64,000 bases of DNA from Clavibacter zhangzhiyongii. Lineage in GTDB: Bacteria > Actinomycetota > Actinomycetes > Actinomycetales > Microbacteriaceae. The stretch lies in contig NZ_CP061274.1 in the NCBI RefSeq assembly GCF_014775655.1, positions 2,232,001 to 2,296,000 on the forward strand. Reading direction: 5' to 3'. Below are positions 20,790 to 29,332 of this stretch, piece after piece; position 1 is the first letter of the stretch; each line of letters starts with the position of its first letter. Made by a program: the position numbers and the translations under genes. The notes under the pieces were generated by a model. It was not told the DNA's origin. It saw only the letters and a list, made by a program, of their open reading frames with translations, and searched no databases.

Positions 20790-21580
20790 TGGCGAAGCGC
20801 ACCGCCGCCGCCACGCTCACGCCGAGGCGTCGGATCCTCGGCGTCGCCATCCGCCGCATCCCCGCCGTCGCCCGCTCCCTCCGGGGCACGGCCGCCGCGG
20901 GCACGCGCGTCGTCCGCCATCGGGCGGGCACCCAGGGCCTCCCCCTCGACATCTCCGTCTGGATGCCGCCCGGCCACGACGACGCGAAGACGGGCGCGCC
21001 CGTGCTCGTCGTCCTCGCCCGGCACGACGGGGACTGGCTCCCGTCCACGCTCGCGCGCGACCTCGGGGCCGTCGTCGTCGCGATGCCCGCGGACGACGAC
21101 GCGACCGCGCTCGCGGGCCTGTCCTGGATCGCGTCGCACGCGGCCGGCTGGTACGGCACCCCCGAGCGCCTCGGGATCCTGGGCGACGGCCCCGGCGCCG
21201 ACCGGGCCCTGCGGATCACCGCGCTCGCCCGGGACGCCGACGGCCCGGCGGTGCTCCGCCTCGTGCTCGTGAGCCCGTCCGGCGAGGTGCCGACGGCCGC
21301 GGCCTCCGACCGCCAGGGCCACGGCCGCGACCGGCTCCCGGACACGCTCGTTCACGTGGGCGCCGCGGATCCGCGGATCGACGACGTCGCCGCGGGCGTC
21401 GCGGCGCTCAAGGCGGCGGGGACGAAGACGCGGCTCGTGCGGATCCCCCGCGCCGACCGAGGCTGGTTCGCCTACCCGGCGGCCGACCCGGCGCTCGCCC
21501 GCCGCTCGCTCGACGAGGTCGTCGCCTACCTCCGTCGCGGCCTCACCGAGGAGCGCGCGTTCGGGGTCGGCCCGGCGTAG
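20789..21580 (+). CDS. Alpha/beta-hydrolase-fold protein lacking catalytic Ser and His (probable pseudoenzyme)
   Basis: A 263-aa protein with the order of elements of a small alpha/beta hydrolase: ISVWMPPG, APVLVVLARHDGDW, a nucleophile-elbow position ILGDGPGADRA, and VHVGAADPRIDD. In active HSL-type esterases the elbow is GDSAG; here residue 134, where Ser belongs, is Gly. The acid Asp194 is kept, but the place of the histidine reads RADRGWF instead of an HGF-type motif. The protein probably keeps the fold but not hydrolysis. It overlaps the reductase gene by one base and the convergent gene by 38 bp. A very basic N-terminus precedes the fold. Motif alignment is by eye. Confidence 0.7.
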   Translation: MAKRTAAATLTPRRRILGVAIRRIPAVARSLRGTAAAGTRVVRHRAGTQGLPLDISVWMPPGHDDAKTGAPVLVVLARHDGDWLPSTLARDLGAVVVAMPADDDATALAGLSWIASHAAGWYGTPERLGILGDGPGADRALRITALARDADGPAVLRLVLVSPSGEVPTAAASDRQGHGRDRLPDTLVHVGAADPRIDDVAAGVAALKAAGTKTRLVRIPRADRGWFAYPAADPALARRSLDEVVAYLRRGLTEERAFGVGPA

Positions 21581-21917
21581 GGTCCGCCTCCACGGGCACC
21601 TTCACGAGGATGCCCGCCGCGATGAACACGATCGCGGCGACGTACTGCAGCGACTGCCACGTGACGGCCTCGACGGGGATCACGGCGACGGGGTTCCACA
21701 TCACGGCCACCGCGGCGAGCAGCGCGGCGCTCCACCAGCTGCGGGCGCGCACCGAGAACACGATCATGATGAGCGCGAGGATCGCGACCGCGAACCGGAC
21801 GACCGTGAAGAGGTCGCCGTCGATCACCGCGAAGCCGGCGAGCAGCACGATGGCGCCGAGGAGCCCGGGCGCGAGCGACGGACGGGTGAACGCGGGGGCG
21901 GCGGGGGTGCGGGTCAC
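21543..21917 (-). CDS. Small four-helix membrane protein (possibly DUF6804)
   Basis: A 124-aa protein with about four hydrophobic segments (LLGAIVLLAGFAVI, TVVRFAVAILALIMIVFSV, WWSAALLAAVAVMWNP and SLQYVAAIVFIAAGILV). The WNPVAVIP turn between helices resembles small DUF6804-type membrane proteins common in Microbacteriaceae; that label is tentative. GTG 21917 is preceded by CAGACT, a variant -10 box, with a 6-nt gap. Its 3' end overlaps the convergent gene by 38 bp. Confidence 0.7.
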   Translation of the reverse strand: MTRTPAAPAFTRPSLAPGLLGAIVLLAGFAVIDGDLFTVVRFAVAILALIMIVFSVRARSWWSAALLAAVAVMWNPVAVIPVEAVTWQSLQYVAAIVFIAAGILVKVPVEADPTPGRPRTRAPR

Positions 21918-21923
21918 CCGTCC

Positions 21924-21929
21924 AGTCTG
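21924..21929 (-). promoter_or_regulatory. Variant -10 box (CAGACT), possible leaderless promoter
   Basis: On the minus strand CAGACT keeps the A and final T of TANNNT and ends 6 nt before GTG 21917. Confidence 0.4.
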
Positions 21930-21976
21930 CCAGCGGGCGCCGGGCGCGAGCCGCGCGCGCCTCCCCCGACGCAGCA

Positions 21977-22018
21977 GGACGCCCCGCCTCGATCCGCGGG
22001 GATCGAGGCGGGGCGTCC
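21977..22018. terminator. Hairpin terminator downstream of pstS
   Basis: A perfect 18-bp inverted repeat (ggacgccccgcctcgatc / gatcgaggcggggcgtcc) with a 6-nt loop begins 16 bp beyond the pstS stop. Confidence 0.75.
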
Positions 22019-22034
22019 GTCGTGCGGGTCCTGC

Positions 22035-23132
22035 CTACTTGATGGACTCGACCGCGGTCTTCACCTGCGCGGCGACCGTCTCGGAGAGCGGCGCGGCGCC
22101 GGCCTCGTCCGCGGCGACCTGCTGGCCCTCGGTGCTGGTCACGTAGCCGAGGTACGCCTTGACGAGCTCGCCCACGGCGGGGTCCGCGTACTCCTGGCAC
22201 GCGATGAGGTAGCTCACGAGGACGATCGGGTACACGCCCGGGGCCTCGGTCGTGTAGTCGAGGTCGAAGGCGATGTCGTTCTCCTCGCGGCCCTCGGACT
22301 CGGGGGACGCCTCGACGACGGCCGCGGCCGCCTCCGGGGAGAAGCCGACGAACTCGTCGCCGACCTTGATCTTCGCGACGCCGAGGTCGCCGGCCTTGGA
22401 CGCGTCCGCGTAGCCGATGACGTTCGCACCGCCCCGGACCGCGTCGACGACGCCGGGCGTGCCCTGGGCCGCCTCGCCGTCCTGGTAGGGCCAGACGCCG
22501 TCCGGCTCCGCGTCCCACACGTCCGGCGCGGCGGTGTTGAGGTAGGTGGCGAAGTTCTCGGTGGTGCCCGAGTCGTCCGAGCGGTGGACCGCGGTGATGG
22601 GGGCGTCGGGCATCGTGGCGTCCGGGTTGAGCGCGACGATGGCCGGGTCGTCCCACTTCGCGATGGTGCCCTTGAAGATGCCGGCCGCGGTCGCGGGGTC
22701 GAGGTTGAGCTCGTCGACGCCGTCGATCTGGAAGATCATCGCGATGGGCGAGATGTAGGCGGGGACGTCGATGGGCTTGGTGCCGTCGACGCACTGGCCG
22801 AAGGCGCCCTCGAGCTCGTCGGTCTTCAGCGCGCGGTCGGATCCCGCGAACATGGCGTTCTGGCCGCCGGCCATGAAGGCCTCGCGTCCGGCGCCGGATC
22901 CGTCGGGCGAGTAGTTGACGGTGACGCCGGCGTTCGCGGTCTGGAAGCCCTTCGTCCAGGCCTCCTGCGCGGAGCCCTGCGACGAGGCGCCGATGCCGTT
23001 GAGCGTGCCCTCGAGCGTGGACGCGGAGGCGTCGCCGCTGTCGGCGGGCGGCTCGTTGGCGGCGCAGGAGGACAGGGCGAGGGCGACGGCGGCGGCGAGG
23101 GCCGCGGCGCCGGTGAGGCGGGTGCTGTTCAC
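22035..23132 (-). CDS. pstS: Phosphate ABC transporter substrate-binding lipoprotein
   Basis: A 365-aa periplasmic-type binding protein that captures inorganic phosphate for the Pst importer. It starts with a lipoprotein signal (ALALSSC lipobox, Cys23) and then an Asn/Ala-rich linker. Phosphate-binding landmarks are GIGASSQGSAQEAW, NYSPDGSGAGREAFMAG, MFAGSD and HRSDDSGTTENF. ATG 23132 is preceded by a ggaaggc-like site. A strong terminator follows the stop, and no pstC, pstA or pstB is adjacent on either side. PstS is therefore monocistronic here; the permease and ATPase genes must lie elsewhere. Confidence 0.95.
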   Translation of the reverse strand: MNSTRLTGAAALAAAVALALSSCAANEPPADSGDASASTLEGTLNGIGASSQGSAQEAWTKGFQTANAGVTVNYSPDGSGAGREAFMAGGQNAMFAGSDRALKTDELEGAFGQCVDGTKPIDVPAYISPIAMIFQIDGVDELNLDPATAAGIFKGTIAKWDDPAIVALNPDATMPDAPITAVHRSDDSGTTENFATYLNTAAPDVWDAEPDGVWPYQDGEAAQGTPGVVDAVRGGANVIGYADASKAGDLGVAKIKVGDEFVGFSPEAAAAVVEASPESEGREENDIAFDLDYTTEAPGVYPIVLVSYLIACQEYADPAVGELVKAYLGYVTSTEGQQVAADEAGAAPLSETVAAQVKTAVESIK

Positions 23133-23413
23133 GTGGGGGAGCCTTCCAGGGGTGGTCGGATGGGGTCACTCGGCCGGTGCAGGGCCGCGGGCGACGCTAT
23201 GCAGGCGGATCCCCTGCGCGGGATACGGGAGGTGGACGCGGGGTTGCCGGGCGGGATCCCTCAGGTGCGGGAATGCGGATCCTCCGCGGGAACACGGGGC
23301 ATGGCCCTCGGACTGGGGGCGTCGGCGGCGGCCGTCGCGCGGGGATCCGGCGCGCGTCTCCGTCGCGAGGATGAAGTCCGCGGCCCAGACGGCCCGCGGG
23401 CTCGGCGCGCTCC
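23133..23413. other. Intergenic region between divergent pstS and a histidine kinase gene
   Basis: About 280 bp, expected to hold the pstS promoter and any phosphate-response operator. It contains three GGATCC hexamers and GC-rich patches. I could not identify a clear PHO-box direct repeat or stable hairpin by eye. Confidence 0.45.
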
Positions 23414-23419
23414 TAGCCT
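23414..23419 (+). promoter_or_regulatory. -10 box (TAGCCT), leaderless promoter of a two-component operon
   Basis: TAGCCT ends 6 nt before ATG 23426; no ribosome-binding site fits in the gap. Confidence 0.55.
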
Positions 23420-23425
23420 GGGCCC

Positions 23426-24655
23426 ATGTCGCCTCCCCGTCTCCTCGCCGCCGTCGCCGCGCCGCTCGTCGGCGCCGCCTCCGCCGCCTTCTGGATCGCC
23501 GCCGAGTCGCAGCGCTCGGGGCTCGCCGGCGTCGCCACGCTGGCCGTCGCGTACGGCGCGGCCGTCGCCCTCGCGGTGTGGATGCCCGCCGCGTCGCTCG
23601 CGATCGTCGTGGTCCTCCCCGCGCTGCAGGTCGCCGGGTACGCACCGCCCGTGGACGGCACGACCTGGCCGATGCACGCGGCGATCGGGGTGGTCGCGTT
23701 CCTCGTCGGCGCCACCGGCGGCCGTCGCCTGCGCGTCGTGTCGCCCGCCGCGTGCGCCGTCGGGGCGGCGCTCGCGGCGCTCGCCCTCGGCGCGGGATCG
23801 GCATCGGGCCCGAGCGCCTGGGTGGGCGCCGCGTCCGCGTCCGACCCGACCGTCCTCCTGGTGCTCGCCGCCGTCGGCGCCGTCGTCGTCTGCGGGGCGC
23901 TCGGCGCGGGCCTCGGCGCCGCCGTCCGGGTCGGCCGGCTCGGCCGCGTCCTCGTGGAGGCGGAGGACCGCCTCGCGCAGACCGACCTGGAGCTGCGCCT
24001 CGGCCTCGAGCGCGCCCGCATCTCCCGCGACGTGCACGACTCCGTCGCCCACGCCCTCACCATCGTCGTGGCGCAATCCGAGGGCGCGACCGCGCTGTCC
24101 GACCGCCAGCCGCAGGTGGTGCGCGGAGCGCTCACCGCGATCTCCGGCGTCGCGCGCGACGCGCTGGCCGACGTGCGCGGCCTCGTCGAGCGCATCACCG
24201 AGGCGGGCGACGAGCTGCTCTCCCTGGAGGACGCGCCCCTGCTGGTCGAGCGCATGCGCGAGGTCGGCATGGAGGTGACGCTCGACGAGCTCGGGGCACG
24301 GCCGGCGCTGCGACCCGCGCAGCAGCTCGCCGTCTACCGCATCGTGCAGGAGAGCCTGACGAACGCCCTCAAGCACGGCGGGCCCCGGAGCCGGGCGAGC
24401 GTCGTCCTCGACTGGCGCGGGCCCGGGCTCGCGCTGCTGATCCGCTCCTCGGGCACCGCGCCCCTCGTCGGCCGGGGCTCGCTCCCGGGCGCCGGGGCCG
24501 GGATCGCGGGGATGCGCGAGCGGGCCCGGATCGGCGGCGGCTGGCTGACGGCCGAGCCCGACGACGCGGGCGGGTTCGTCGTCACCGCCTACCTCCCCGC
24601 GGACGGGGTCGCCGCCGCGCCCGCCGCCGATCCCGCCGCGGTGCCCCGTGGCTGA
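23426..24655 (+). CDS. Sensor histidine kinase, NarL-partner (HisKA_3) family
   Basis: A 409-aa membrane kinase. About five hydrophobic segments fill residues 1-175, with no large external sensor domain. The dimerisation/phosphoacceptor helix is RISRDVHDSVAHALT with His204. The ATPase domain has the N-box QESLTNALKHGG and G-box GAGAGIAGMRERARIGGG. Its 3' end overlaps the response regulator by 8 bp, and a third coupled gene encodes an exported Cys-containing protein. Signal unknown; sensing within or near the membrane is likely from the topology. It is divergent to pstS, but no evidence links it to phosphate. Confidence 0.92.
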   Translation: MSPPRLLAAVAAPLVGAASAAFWIAAESQRSGLAGVATLAVAYGAAVALAVWMPAASLAIVVVLPALQVAGYAPPVDGTTWPMHAAIGVVAFLVGATGGRRLRVVSPAACAVGAALAALALGAGSASGPSAWVGAASASDPTVLLVLAAVGAVVVCGALGAGLGAAVRVGRLGRVLVEAEDRLAQTDLELRLGLERARISRDVHDSVAHALTIVVAQSEGATALSDRQPQVVRGALTAISGVARDALADVRGLVERITEAGDELLSLEDAPLLVERMREVGMEVTLDELGARPALRPAQQLAVYRIVQESLTNALKHGGPRSRASVVLDWRGPGLALLIRSSGTAPLVGRGSLPGAGAGIAGMRERARIGGGWLTAEPDDAGGFVVTAYLPADGVAAAPAADPAAVPRG

Positions 24656-25295
24656 CCGCGTGCGCGTCGCCGTGGTCGACGACCAGCGGCTGTTCGCCGA
24701 GGGGCTCCGCATGCAGATCGACGCCGCCGACGACCTCGAGTGCGTCGGCATCGCGGAGGACGGACGCGCCGGGATCGACCTCGTGCGCCGCGAGGAGCCC
24801 GACGTCGTGCTGATGGACCTCCGCATGCCCGTCCTCGACGGCCTCGCCGCGACCGCCTCCCTCCGCGACGGCGCCGCCGACGCCCCGCGCGTGGTCGTGC
24901 TCACGACGATGCGCGACGACCGCGCCGTGCAGGCGGCCGCCCGGGCCGGCGCCTCCGCCTTCCTCACCAAGGACGCGCGACCCGAGGTGCTGCTCGCCAC
25001 GGTGCGCGCGGCCGCGGCGGGCGACGTCACGGGCGACGCGGAGGAGCTGCTGCGCGACTTCGGCGCCCCGCCGCCCCGCGCCGACGTCGCCGCGCTCGAC
25101 GCGCTGACGCCGCGCGAGCGCGAGACCTTCCTGCTCGTCGCGCGCGGGCTCACCAACAGCCAGATCGCCGAGGCGTCGTTCGTCTCGGAGTCGACCGTGA
25201 AGACGCACGTGCAGGGGGTGCTCGCGAAGCTCGGCCTCCGGAGCCGCCTGCAGGTCGTCGTCTTCGCCCATGAGAGAGGACTGGTGCGCTCGTGA
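24648..25295 (+). CDS. LuxR/NarL-family response regulator
   Basis: A 215-aa regulator: receiver domain (VAVVDDQRLF, phosphoacceptor Asp57 in VLMDLRMP, switch Thr in VLTTMRDD, Lys in LTKDA) and a C-terminal LuxR helix-turn-helix (LTPRERETFLLVARGLTNSQIAEASFVSESTVKTHV). It pairs with the overlapping kinase gene and overlaps the next gene through GTGA. The most likely direct target is its own operon, including the exported protein that follows; no operator could be identified. Confidence 0.93.
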   Translation: MADRVRVAVVDDQRLFAEGLRMQIDAADDLECVGIAEDGRAGIDLVRREEPDVVLMDLRMPVLDGLAATASLRDGAADAPRVVVLTTMRDDRAVQAAARAGASAFLTKDARPEVLLATVRAAAAGDVTGDAEELLRDFGAPPPRADVAALDALTPRERETFLLVARGLTNSQIAEASFVSESTVKTHVQGVLAKLGLRSRLQVVVFAHERGLVRS

Positions 25296-26215
25296 ACGCA
25301 TCCCCCATCCGCGCGTCCGCCGGGCGCCTGGCCCGCCGCATCCGCACCCCGCGCGGCGTCGTCGCCATCGTGGTCGCCGCGGGCCTCGTCGGCGTCGCCG
25401 TCGCGAACGCGCCGGCGCCCCGCACCGAGCCGGTCGCGGATCCGACTGCGCGCGACGCGGCCGCGTGGACCATGCCGCTCGACGCGACCGTGGGCGTCCC
25501 GATGGACGCGATCGACGTCGCGGAGGACATCCGCCTGCGTCCGTGCCTCGCCGCGCAGGGCATCGCGGACGAGGCGCCCGCGCTCGACCCGGCGGTGCTC
25601 CTCGCCCCGGCGTCGCACGCGGACGGCCGCCTCGTCGCCCCGCCGCTCGACGAGGGGCGCGCCGCCCGGTACGGCCACGGGCCGGTGGTGGATCCGGCGC
25701 GCGCCGAGCTGCGGGAGCGGCGGACGGCGCGCAACGGCGACCCCGCCCGGGGGCGCGCGCTCGACGCGTGCCTCCCCGGCGTGCGCGAGGGCATCTGGGC
25801 GAGCGCCTCGACGAACCAGGGCATCCAGATGCGCGCGCTCGAGCTGCGTGCCGACGCCCGGGAGCGCGCCCTCCGCGACCCCGCGGTCGGCGCGGCGGCC
25901 GACGCCTGGCGCGGCTGCCTGGCCGGGTCCTCCGCCGACGAGCTCCGTGACCGGGGACGCCCGCTGCCCGAGGATCCGATGACCCTGCTCGAGCCCGAGC
26001 ACGCCGACGCACCCTCCGAGGACATCGCGCTCGCCCGCGCCGACGCCTCCTGCCAGGCGTCGACGGGCTACCGCGCCGCCCTGTACGACGCGCAGTGGCG
26101 CGAGGAGTCGCTCGTGACCGAGGCCGACGCGGCCCTGTTCTCCTCGGGGCGCGCCCGGCAGGTCGCGGCGACCACCGCCGCCGTGCGGGAGGTGCTGCTC
26201 GCCGACCGCGGCTGA
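25292..26215 (+). CDS. Membrane-anchored or secreted protein with four cysteines, unknown family
   Basis: A 307-aa protein I do not recognise. A basic N-terminus (RLARRIRTPRG) is followed by one hydrophobic segment (VVAIVVAAGLVGVAVANAPAP), a signal peptide or anchor, so the rest is outside the cell. The exported part has four cysteines in similar settings: RPCLAAQG, LDACLPGV, WRGCLAGS and DASCQAST. They could form two disulfides. The region is Ala/Asp/Arg-rich with no hydrolase motif. It starts at GTG 25292 overlapping the response regulator stop, so it belongs to the kinase-regulator operon and may be the signal-sensing partner or an output. Confidence 0.75.
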   Translation: MNASPIRASAGRLARRIRTPRGVVAIVVAAGLVGVAVANAPAPRTEPVADPTARDAAAWTMPLDATVGVPMDAIDVAEDIRLRPCLAAQGIADEAPALDPAVLLAPASHADGRLVAPPLDEGRAARYGHGPVVDPARAELRERRTARNGDPARGRALDACLPGVREGIWASASTNQGIQMRALELRADARERALRDPAVGAAADAWRGCLAGSSADELRDRGRPLPEDPMTLLEPEHADAPSEDIALARADASCQASTGYRAALYDAQWREESLVTEADAALFSSGRARQVAATTAAVREVLLADRG

Positions 26216-26346
26216 GGACCGGGCCTCCCACTCCGCCTCCGCAGGAGCAGGTCGCCCCGCGCGACGGGGCGGCCCGCGCCGTCGGATACCGTGGACGGGC
26301 CCGTCCGCCCGATCCCGTCGGGCCCCGCCTGCCCCGAGGAGCCCCC

Positions 26347-27387
26347 ATGCGCGCCGTCGTCTACGAGCGGTTCGGCGAGACGCCCGTCGTCCGCGAGCTG
26401 CCGGATCCCGTCCCCTCCCCCCGCGGCGTCGTCGTCCGCGTCGAGGCCACGGGCGTCTGCCGCAGCGACGCGCACGGCTGGCTCGGGCACGACGACGGGA
26501 TCGCCCTCCCGCAGGTGCCGGGCCACGAGCTCGTCGGGCGGATCCACGCCGCGGGCCCCGAGGTCACGCGCTTCCGGGTGGGCGACCGCGTCACCGTGCC
26601 GTTCGTCTGCGCGTGCGGCCGCTGCGAGGAGTGCCGCGCCGGCAACGGGCAGGTGTGCCGGAACCAGACGCAGCCCGGCTTCACGCACTGGGGGTCCTTC
26701 GCCGAGCTGGTCGCGCTGCACGACGCCGACGTGAACCTCATCCCCGTCCCCGAGGACCTCGACGCGGGCGCCGCCGCGCTCCTCGGCTGCCGCTTCGCCA
26801 CCGCCTTCCGCGGCCTCGTGCACCGCGCCCGGCTCGAGCGCGGCGAGCGCCTCGTCGTCGTCGGCTGCGGCGGGGTCGGGCTCAGCGCCGTGATGATCGG
26901 CGTCGCCGTCGGCGCGGAGGTCATCGCGGTCGACATCGACCCGGCCGCCCTCGCGCGCGCCGCCGAGGTGGGCGCGGCCCGCACGATCGACTCGTCCGGG
27001 CTGTCCGAGGCGGAGGTGCTCGCCGCGATCCGCGCCGTCGCGCCCGACGGCGCGCAGGTGTCGGTGGAGGCGCTCGGCCGCGAGTCCACGCTGCGGCTGA
27101 GCCTGCTCGCGCTCGCGCCGCTGGGACGGCAGGTGCAGATCGGCCTGTTCGCGAGCGAGCCGACGGTGCCCGTGCCGACCATCATCGGCCAGGAGCTGAG
27201 CCTGCACGGCAGCCACGGCATGCCCGCCCACGACTACGCGGAGCTGATGGCGCTCGTGGCGTCCGGCGCCCTCCGCCCGGAGCTGCTCATCGAGCACCGG
27301 ATCCCGCTCGACGACGCCCCGGCCGCGCTCGAGGCGCTCGCGTCGGGCGACCGCTCGGCGGGGATCACGCTGGTCGAGGTGGGCTGA
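26347..27387 (+). CDS. Zinc-dependent alcohol dehydrogenase (MDR superfamily)
   Basis: A 346-aa NAD(P)-dependent dehydrogenase. The catalytic zinc ligands are in TGVCRSDAHGW and PGHELVG, and the structural zinc is held by four cysteines in CACGRCEECRAGNGQVC. The Rossmann motif is VVVGCGGVGLSAV. The GFTHWGSFAELV segment is typical of the group that includes alcohol and threonine-like dehydrogenases. A TACCGT box at 26287-26292 gives a leader of about 48 nt ending in a gaggag site. The substrate alcohol is unknown; the neighbours are unrelated two-component systems. Confidence 0.92.
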   Translation: MRAVVYERFGETPVVRELPDPVPSPRGVVVRVEATGVCRSDAHGWLGHDDGIALPQVPGHELVGRIHAAGPEVTRFRVGDRVTVPFVCACGRCEECRAGNGQVCRNQTQPGFTHWGSFAELVALHDADVNLIPVPEDLDAGAAALLGCRFATAFRGLVHRARLERGERLVVVGCGGVGLSAVMIGVAVGAEVIAVDIDPAALARAAEVGAARTIDSSGLSEAEVLAAIRAVAPDGAQVSVEALGRESTLRLSLLALAPLGRQVQIGLFASEPTVPVPTIIGQELSLHGSHGMPAHDYAELMALVASGALRPELLIEHRIPLDDAPAALEALASGDRSAGITLVEVG

Positions 27388-27435
27388 GGGCGCCGCACGG
27401 CGCCTCCCCGCTCATCGGCCTGCGATGCTGGCGGG

Positions 27436-28614
27436 GTGACCCCGTCCCCCGCGCGCCGCTCCCCCGGGACGACGGCCGGGGGCGCGCTCCCCCGTCCGGT
27501 GCGCGTGGGCTACGGCGGCGCCCTCGCCGGGCTGGTGCTCCTCGACGCGGCGCTGTCCGGATCCGTCGGGCAGGCCGCGTACCTCCTCGCGGTGGTCGCG
27601 CTGGCCGTGCTCATCGCGCGTCGGACCGTCCCCGCGTGGACCGTCGGCGCCCTCTCCGCGGCCGCGACGCTGGCCACGCTCGCCACCGCGGCCCTCGCGC
27701 CCGCCGGGATCCGCGCGCCCTTCGCCCTGAGCGAGGGCCTCGTGCTGCTCGTCGCGGTGATCACGACCACGCGCCGGGCCGCCGGCGCACGCGGCGCGGC
27801 CGCGGTCGCGCTCGTGGCGCTCGCGACCGTGGCCCTCCCGGTGCGGCTGCTGTCGGCGGACGCCCCCACCTTCGGGATCCTGCTGGTCGCCGTGGTCGCG
27901 TGCGCGCTCGCCGTCGGCGTCACGCTGCGGAACGCCGACGCGGAGCGCCGCCTCGCCCTCGCCGTGGCGACGCAGCGCGAGCGCGACGGGCTCGCGCGCG
28001 ACCTGCACGACGACTTCACGAACCGGGTGACCGGGATGATCCTGCTGGCCCAGGCCGCCCGCCGCCGCGCGGACGCCCCCGGCAGCGCGCTCGACGCGGA
28101 GCTCGCGGGCATGGAGGAGGCCGGCGGCCAGGCGCTCGCGAGCATGCGGCGCTGGGTGCGGACGTTGCGCGACACCGGCGTGGAGCGCGATCCCGAGCTC
28201 ACCGACGACCCCGACGACGGGATCCGCGCGCTCCTCGACCGCTGGGAGTCCGCCGCCCCCGGTCGCCGCGCGGAGCTGGACGACACGACGCGCGCGCCCG
28301 TGCCGGCGGAGGTGCGGGCGACGGCGGCGCGGATCGTGCAGGAGTCCGTGACGAACGCGACGCGGCACGCGCCTGGCGCCGACCGGATCCGGGTGGCGCT
28401 CGCGGAGGATCCCGACCGGGACGCCGTCGTCGTCACCGTCGTGAGCCCCCTCGACCCGGCGGGCGCGGGCGCCGACCCGGTGCCCGGCTCCCCGGGCCTC
28501 GGCCTCGTCGGCATGCGCGAGCGCGCCGCCATCCTCGGCGGGACCCTCGAGGCCGGCGTCGTCGACCGCACCTGGACCGTGCGCGCGACGCTCCCCCGGG
28601 ACGCCGGCGCATGA
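27436..28614 (+). CDS. Sensor histidine kinase, HisKA_3 family
   Basis: A 392-aa membrane kinase starting at GTG 27436; GATGCT ends 6 nt upstream and may be a degenerate -10 box. About five membrane segments precede the phosphoacceptor helix RDLHDDFTNRVTGMI (His191). The ATPase domain has VQESVTNATRHAPG and GLGLVGMRERAAILGG. It overlaps the response regulator by four bases (ATGA). This kinase differs clearly from the one at 23426 in its sensor part, so the two systems are not a recent duplication. Confidence 0.92.
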   Translation: MTPSPARRSPGTTAGGALPRPVRVGYGGALAGLVLLDAALSGSVGQAAYLLAVVALAVLIARRTVPAWTVGALSAAATLATLATAALAPAGIRAPFALSEGLVLLVAVITTTRRAAGARGAAAVALVALATVALPVRLLSADAPTFGILLVAVVACALAVGVTLRNADAERRLALAVATQRERDGLARDLHDDFTNRVTGMILLAQAARRRADAPGSALDAELAGMEEAGGQALASMRRWVRTLRDTGVERDPELTDDPDDGIRALLDRWESAAPGRRAELDDTTRAPVPAEVRATAARIVQESVTNATRHAPGADRIRVALAEDPDRDAVVVTVVSPLDPAGAGADPVPGSPGLGLVGMRERAAILGGTLEAGVVDRTWTVRATLPRDAGA

Positions 28615-29255
28615 CGATCCGCGTGCTGCTCGCCGACGACCACCCCTCGGTGCTCCGCGGCCTCGAGGGGATCCTCGCGCCCGAGCCTGACATCGAGGTG
28701 GTCGCGTCCTGCGCCGATGGCCTCGAGGCCCTCGAGGCGGCCCAGCGGCTGCGGCCCGACGTCGCCGTCGTCGACATCCGCATGCCGCGCATGGACGGGC
28801 TCGAGCTCACGCGGCTGCTCGCCGGATCCCGGGCGCGCGTCCCCGTGAAGGTGGTGGTCGCGACGACCTTCGACCTCGACGAGTACGTCTACGGCGCGCT
28901 CCGCGCGGGCGCCTCCGGCTTCCTCCTCAAGGACGCGGGCGCCGGCCTCCTCGTCGAGGCCGTGCGGGCCGCGCACTCCGGTGACCAGCTGATCAGCCCG
29001 TCGGTGACCGTGCGCCTGCTGCGGCACCTCGCGCCGCGGTCGGCGACGACGCTGCACCCCGACCTCACCGCGCGCGAGATCGAGGTGGCCGAGCTCGTCG
29101 GCCGCGGGCTCACCAACGCGGAGGTCGGGGCGGAGCTCGTCATCTCGCTCGGCACGGTGAAGTCGCACCTCGGATCCCTCCAGGCGAAGCTCGACGCCCG
29201 GAACCGCGTGGAGATCGCCGCCTGGGCGTGGAGCTCGGGGCTGCTGCGGCCCTGA
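28611..29255 (+). CDS. LuxR/NarL-family response regulator
   Basis: A 214-aa regulator with receiver domain (LLADDHPSVLRG, Asp55 in VVDIRMPRMDG, Thr in VATTFDLDEY, Lys in LLKDAGAG) and LuxR-type DNA-binding domain (LTAREIEVAELVGRGLTNAEVGAELVISLGTVKSHL). Translationally coupled to the kinase before it. The DUF418 membrane protein 177 bp downstream is the nearest candidate target; the gap contains short repeats and an inverted repeat that might bind it (inference). Confidence 0.93.
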   Translation: MTIRVLLADDHPSVLRGLEGILAPEPDIEVVASCADGLEALEAAQRLRPDVAVVDIRMPRMDGLELTRLLAGSRARVPVKVVVATTFDLDEYVYGALRAGASGFLLKDAGAGLLVEAVRAAHSGDQLISPSVTVRLLRHLAPRSATTLHPDLTAREIEVAELVGRGLTNAEVGAELVISLGTVKSHLGSLQAKLDARNRVEIAAWAWSSGLLRP

Positions 29256-29256
29256 G

Positions 29257-29332
29257 GCGAGGGCGCTGCGGCGAGGGCACTGCGGTAAGGGCGCGACCGC
29301 GAGGCGACGCCGTGCTGCGATGCCGCGGTCGC
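29257..29332 (+). repeat. Three imperfect 14-bp direct repeats and a 9-bp inverted repeat
   Basis: Between the response regulator and the DUF418 gene, gcgagggcgctgcg, gcgagggcactgcg and gtaagggcgcgacc stand head to tail (29257-29298). They are followed by an inverted repeat gcgaccgcg (29293-29301) / cgcggtcgc (29324-29332). This could be a terminator, an operator for the adjacent regulator, or simple-sequence drift. Confidence 0.45.

Noticed and set aside
23426-29255. The two kinase-regulator pairs as a recent tandem duplication
   Set aside because: Sensor regions, receiver motifs and accessory genes differ clearly, and a dehydrogenase gene separates them.
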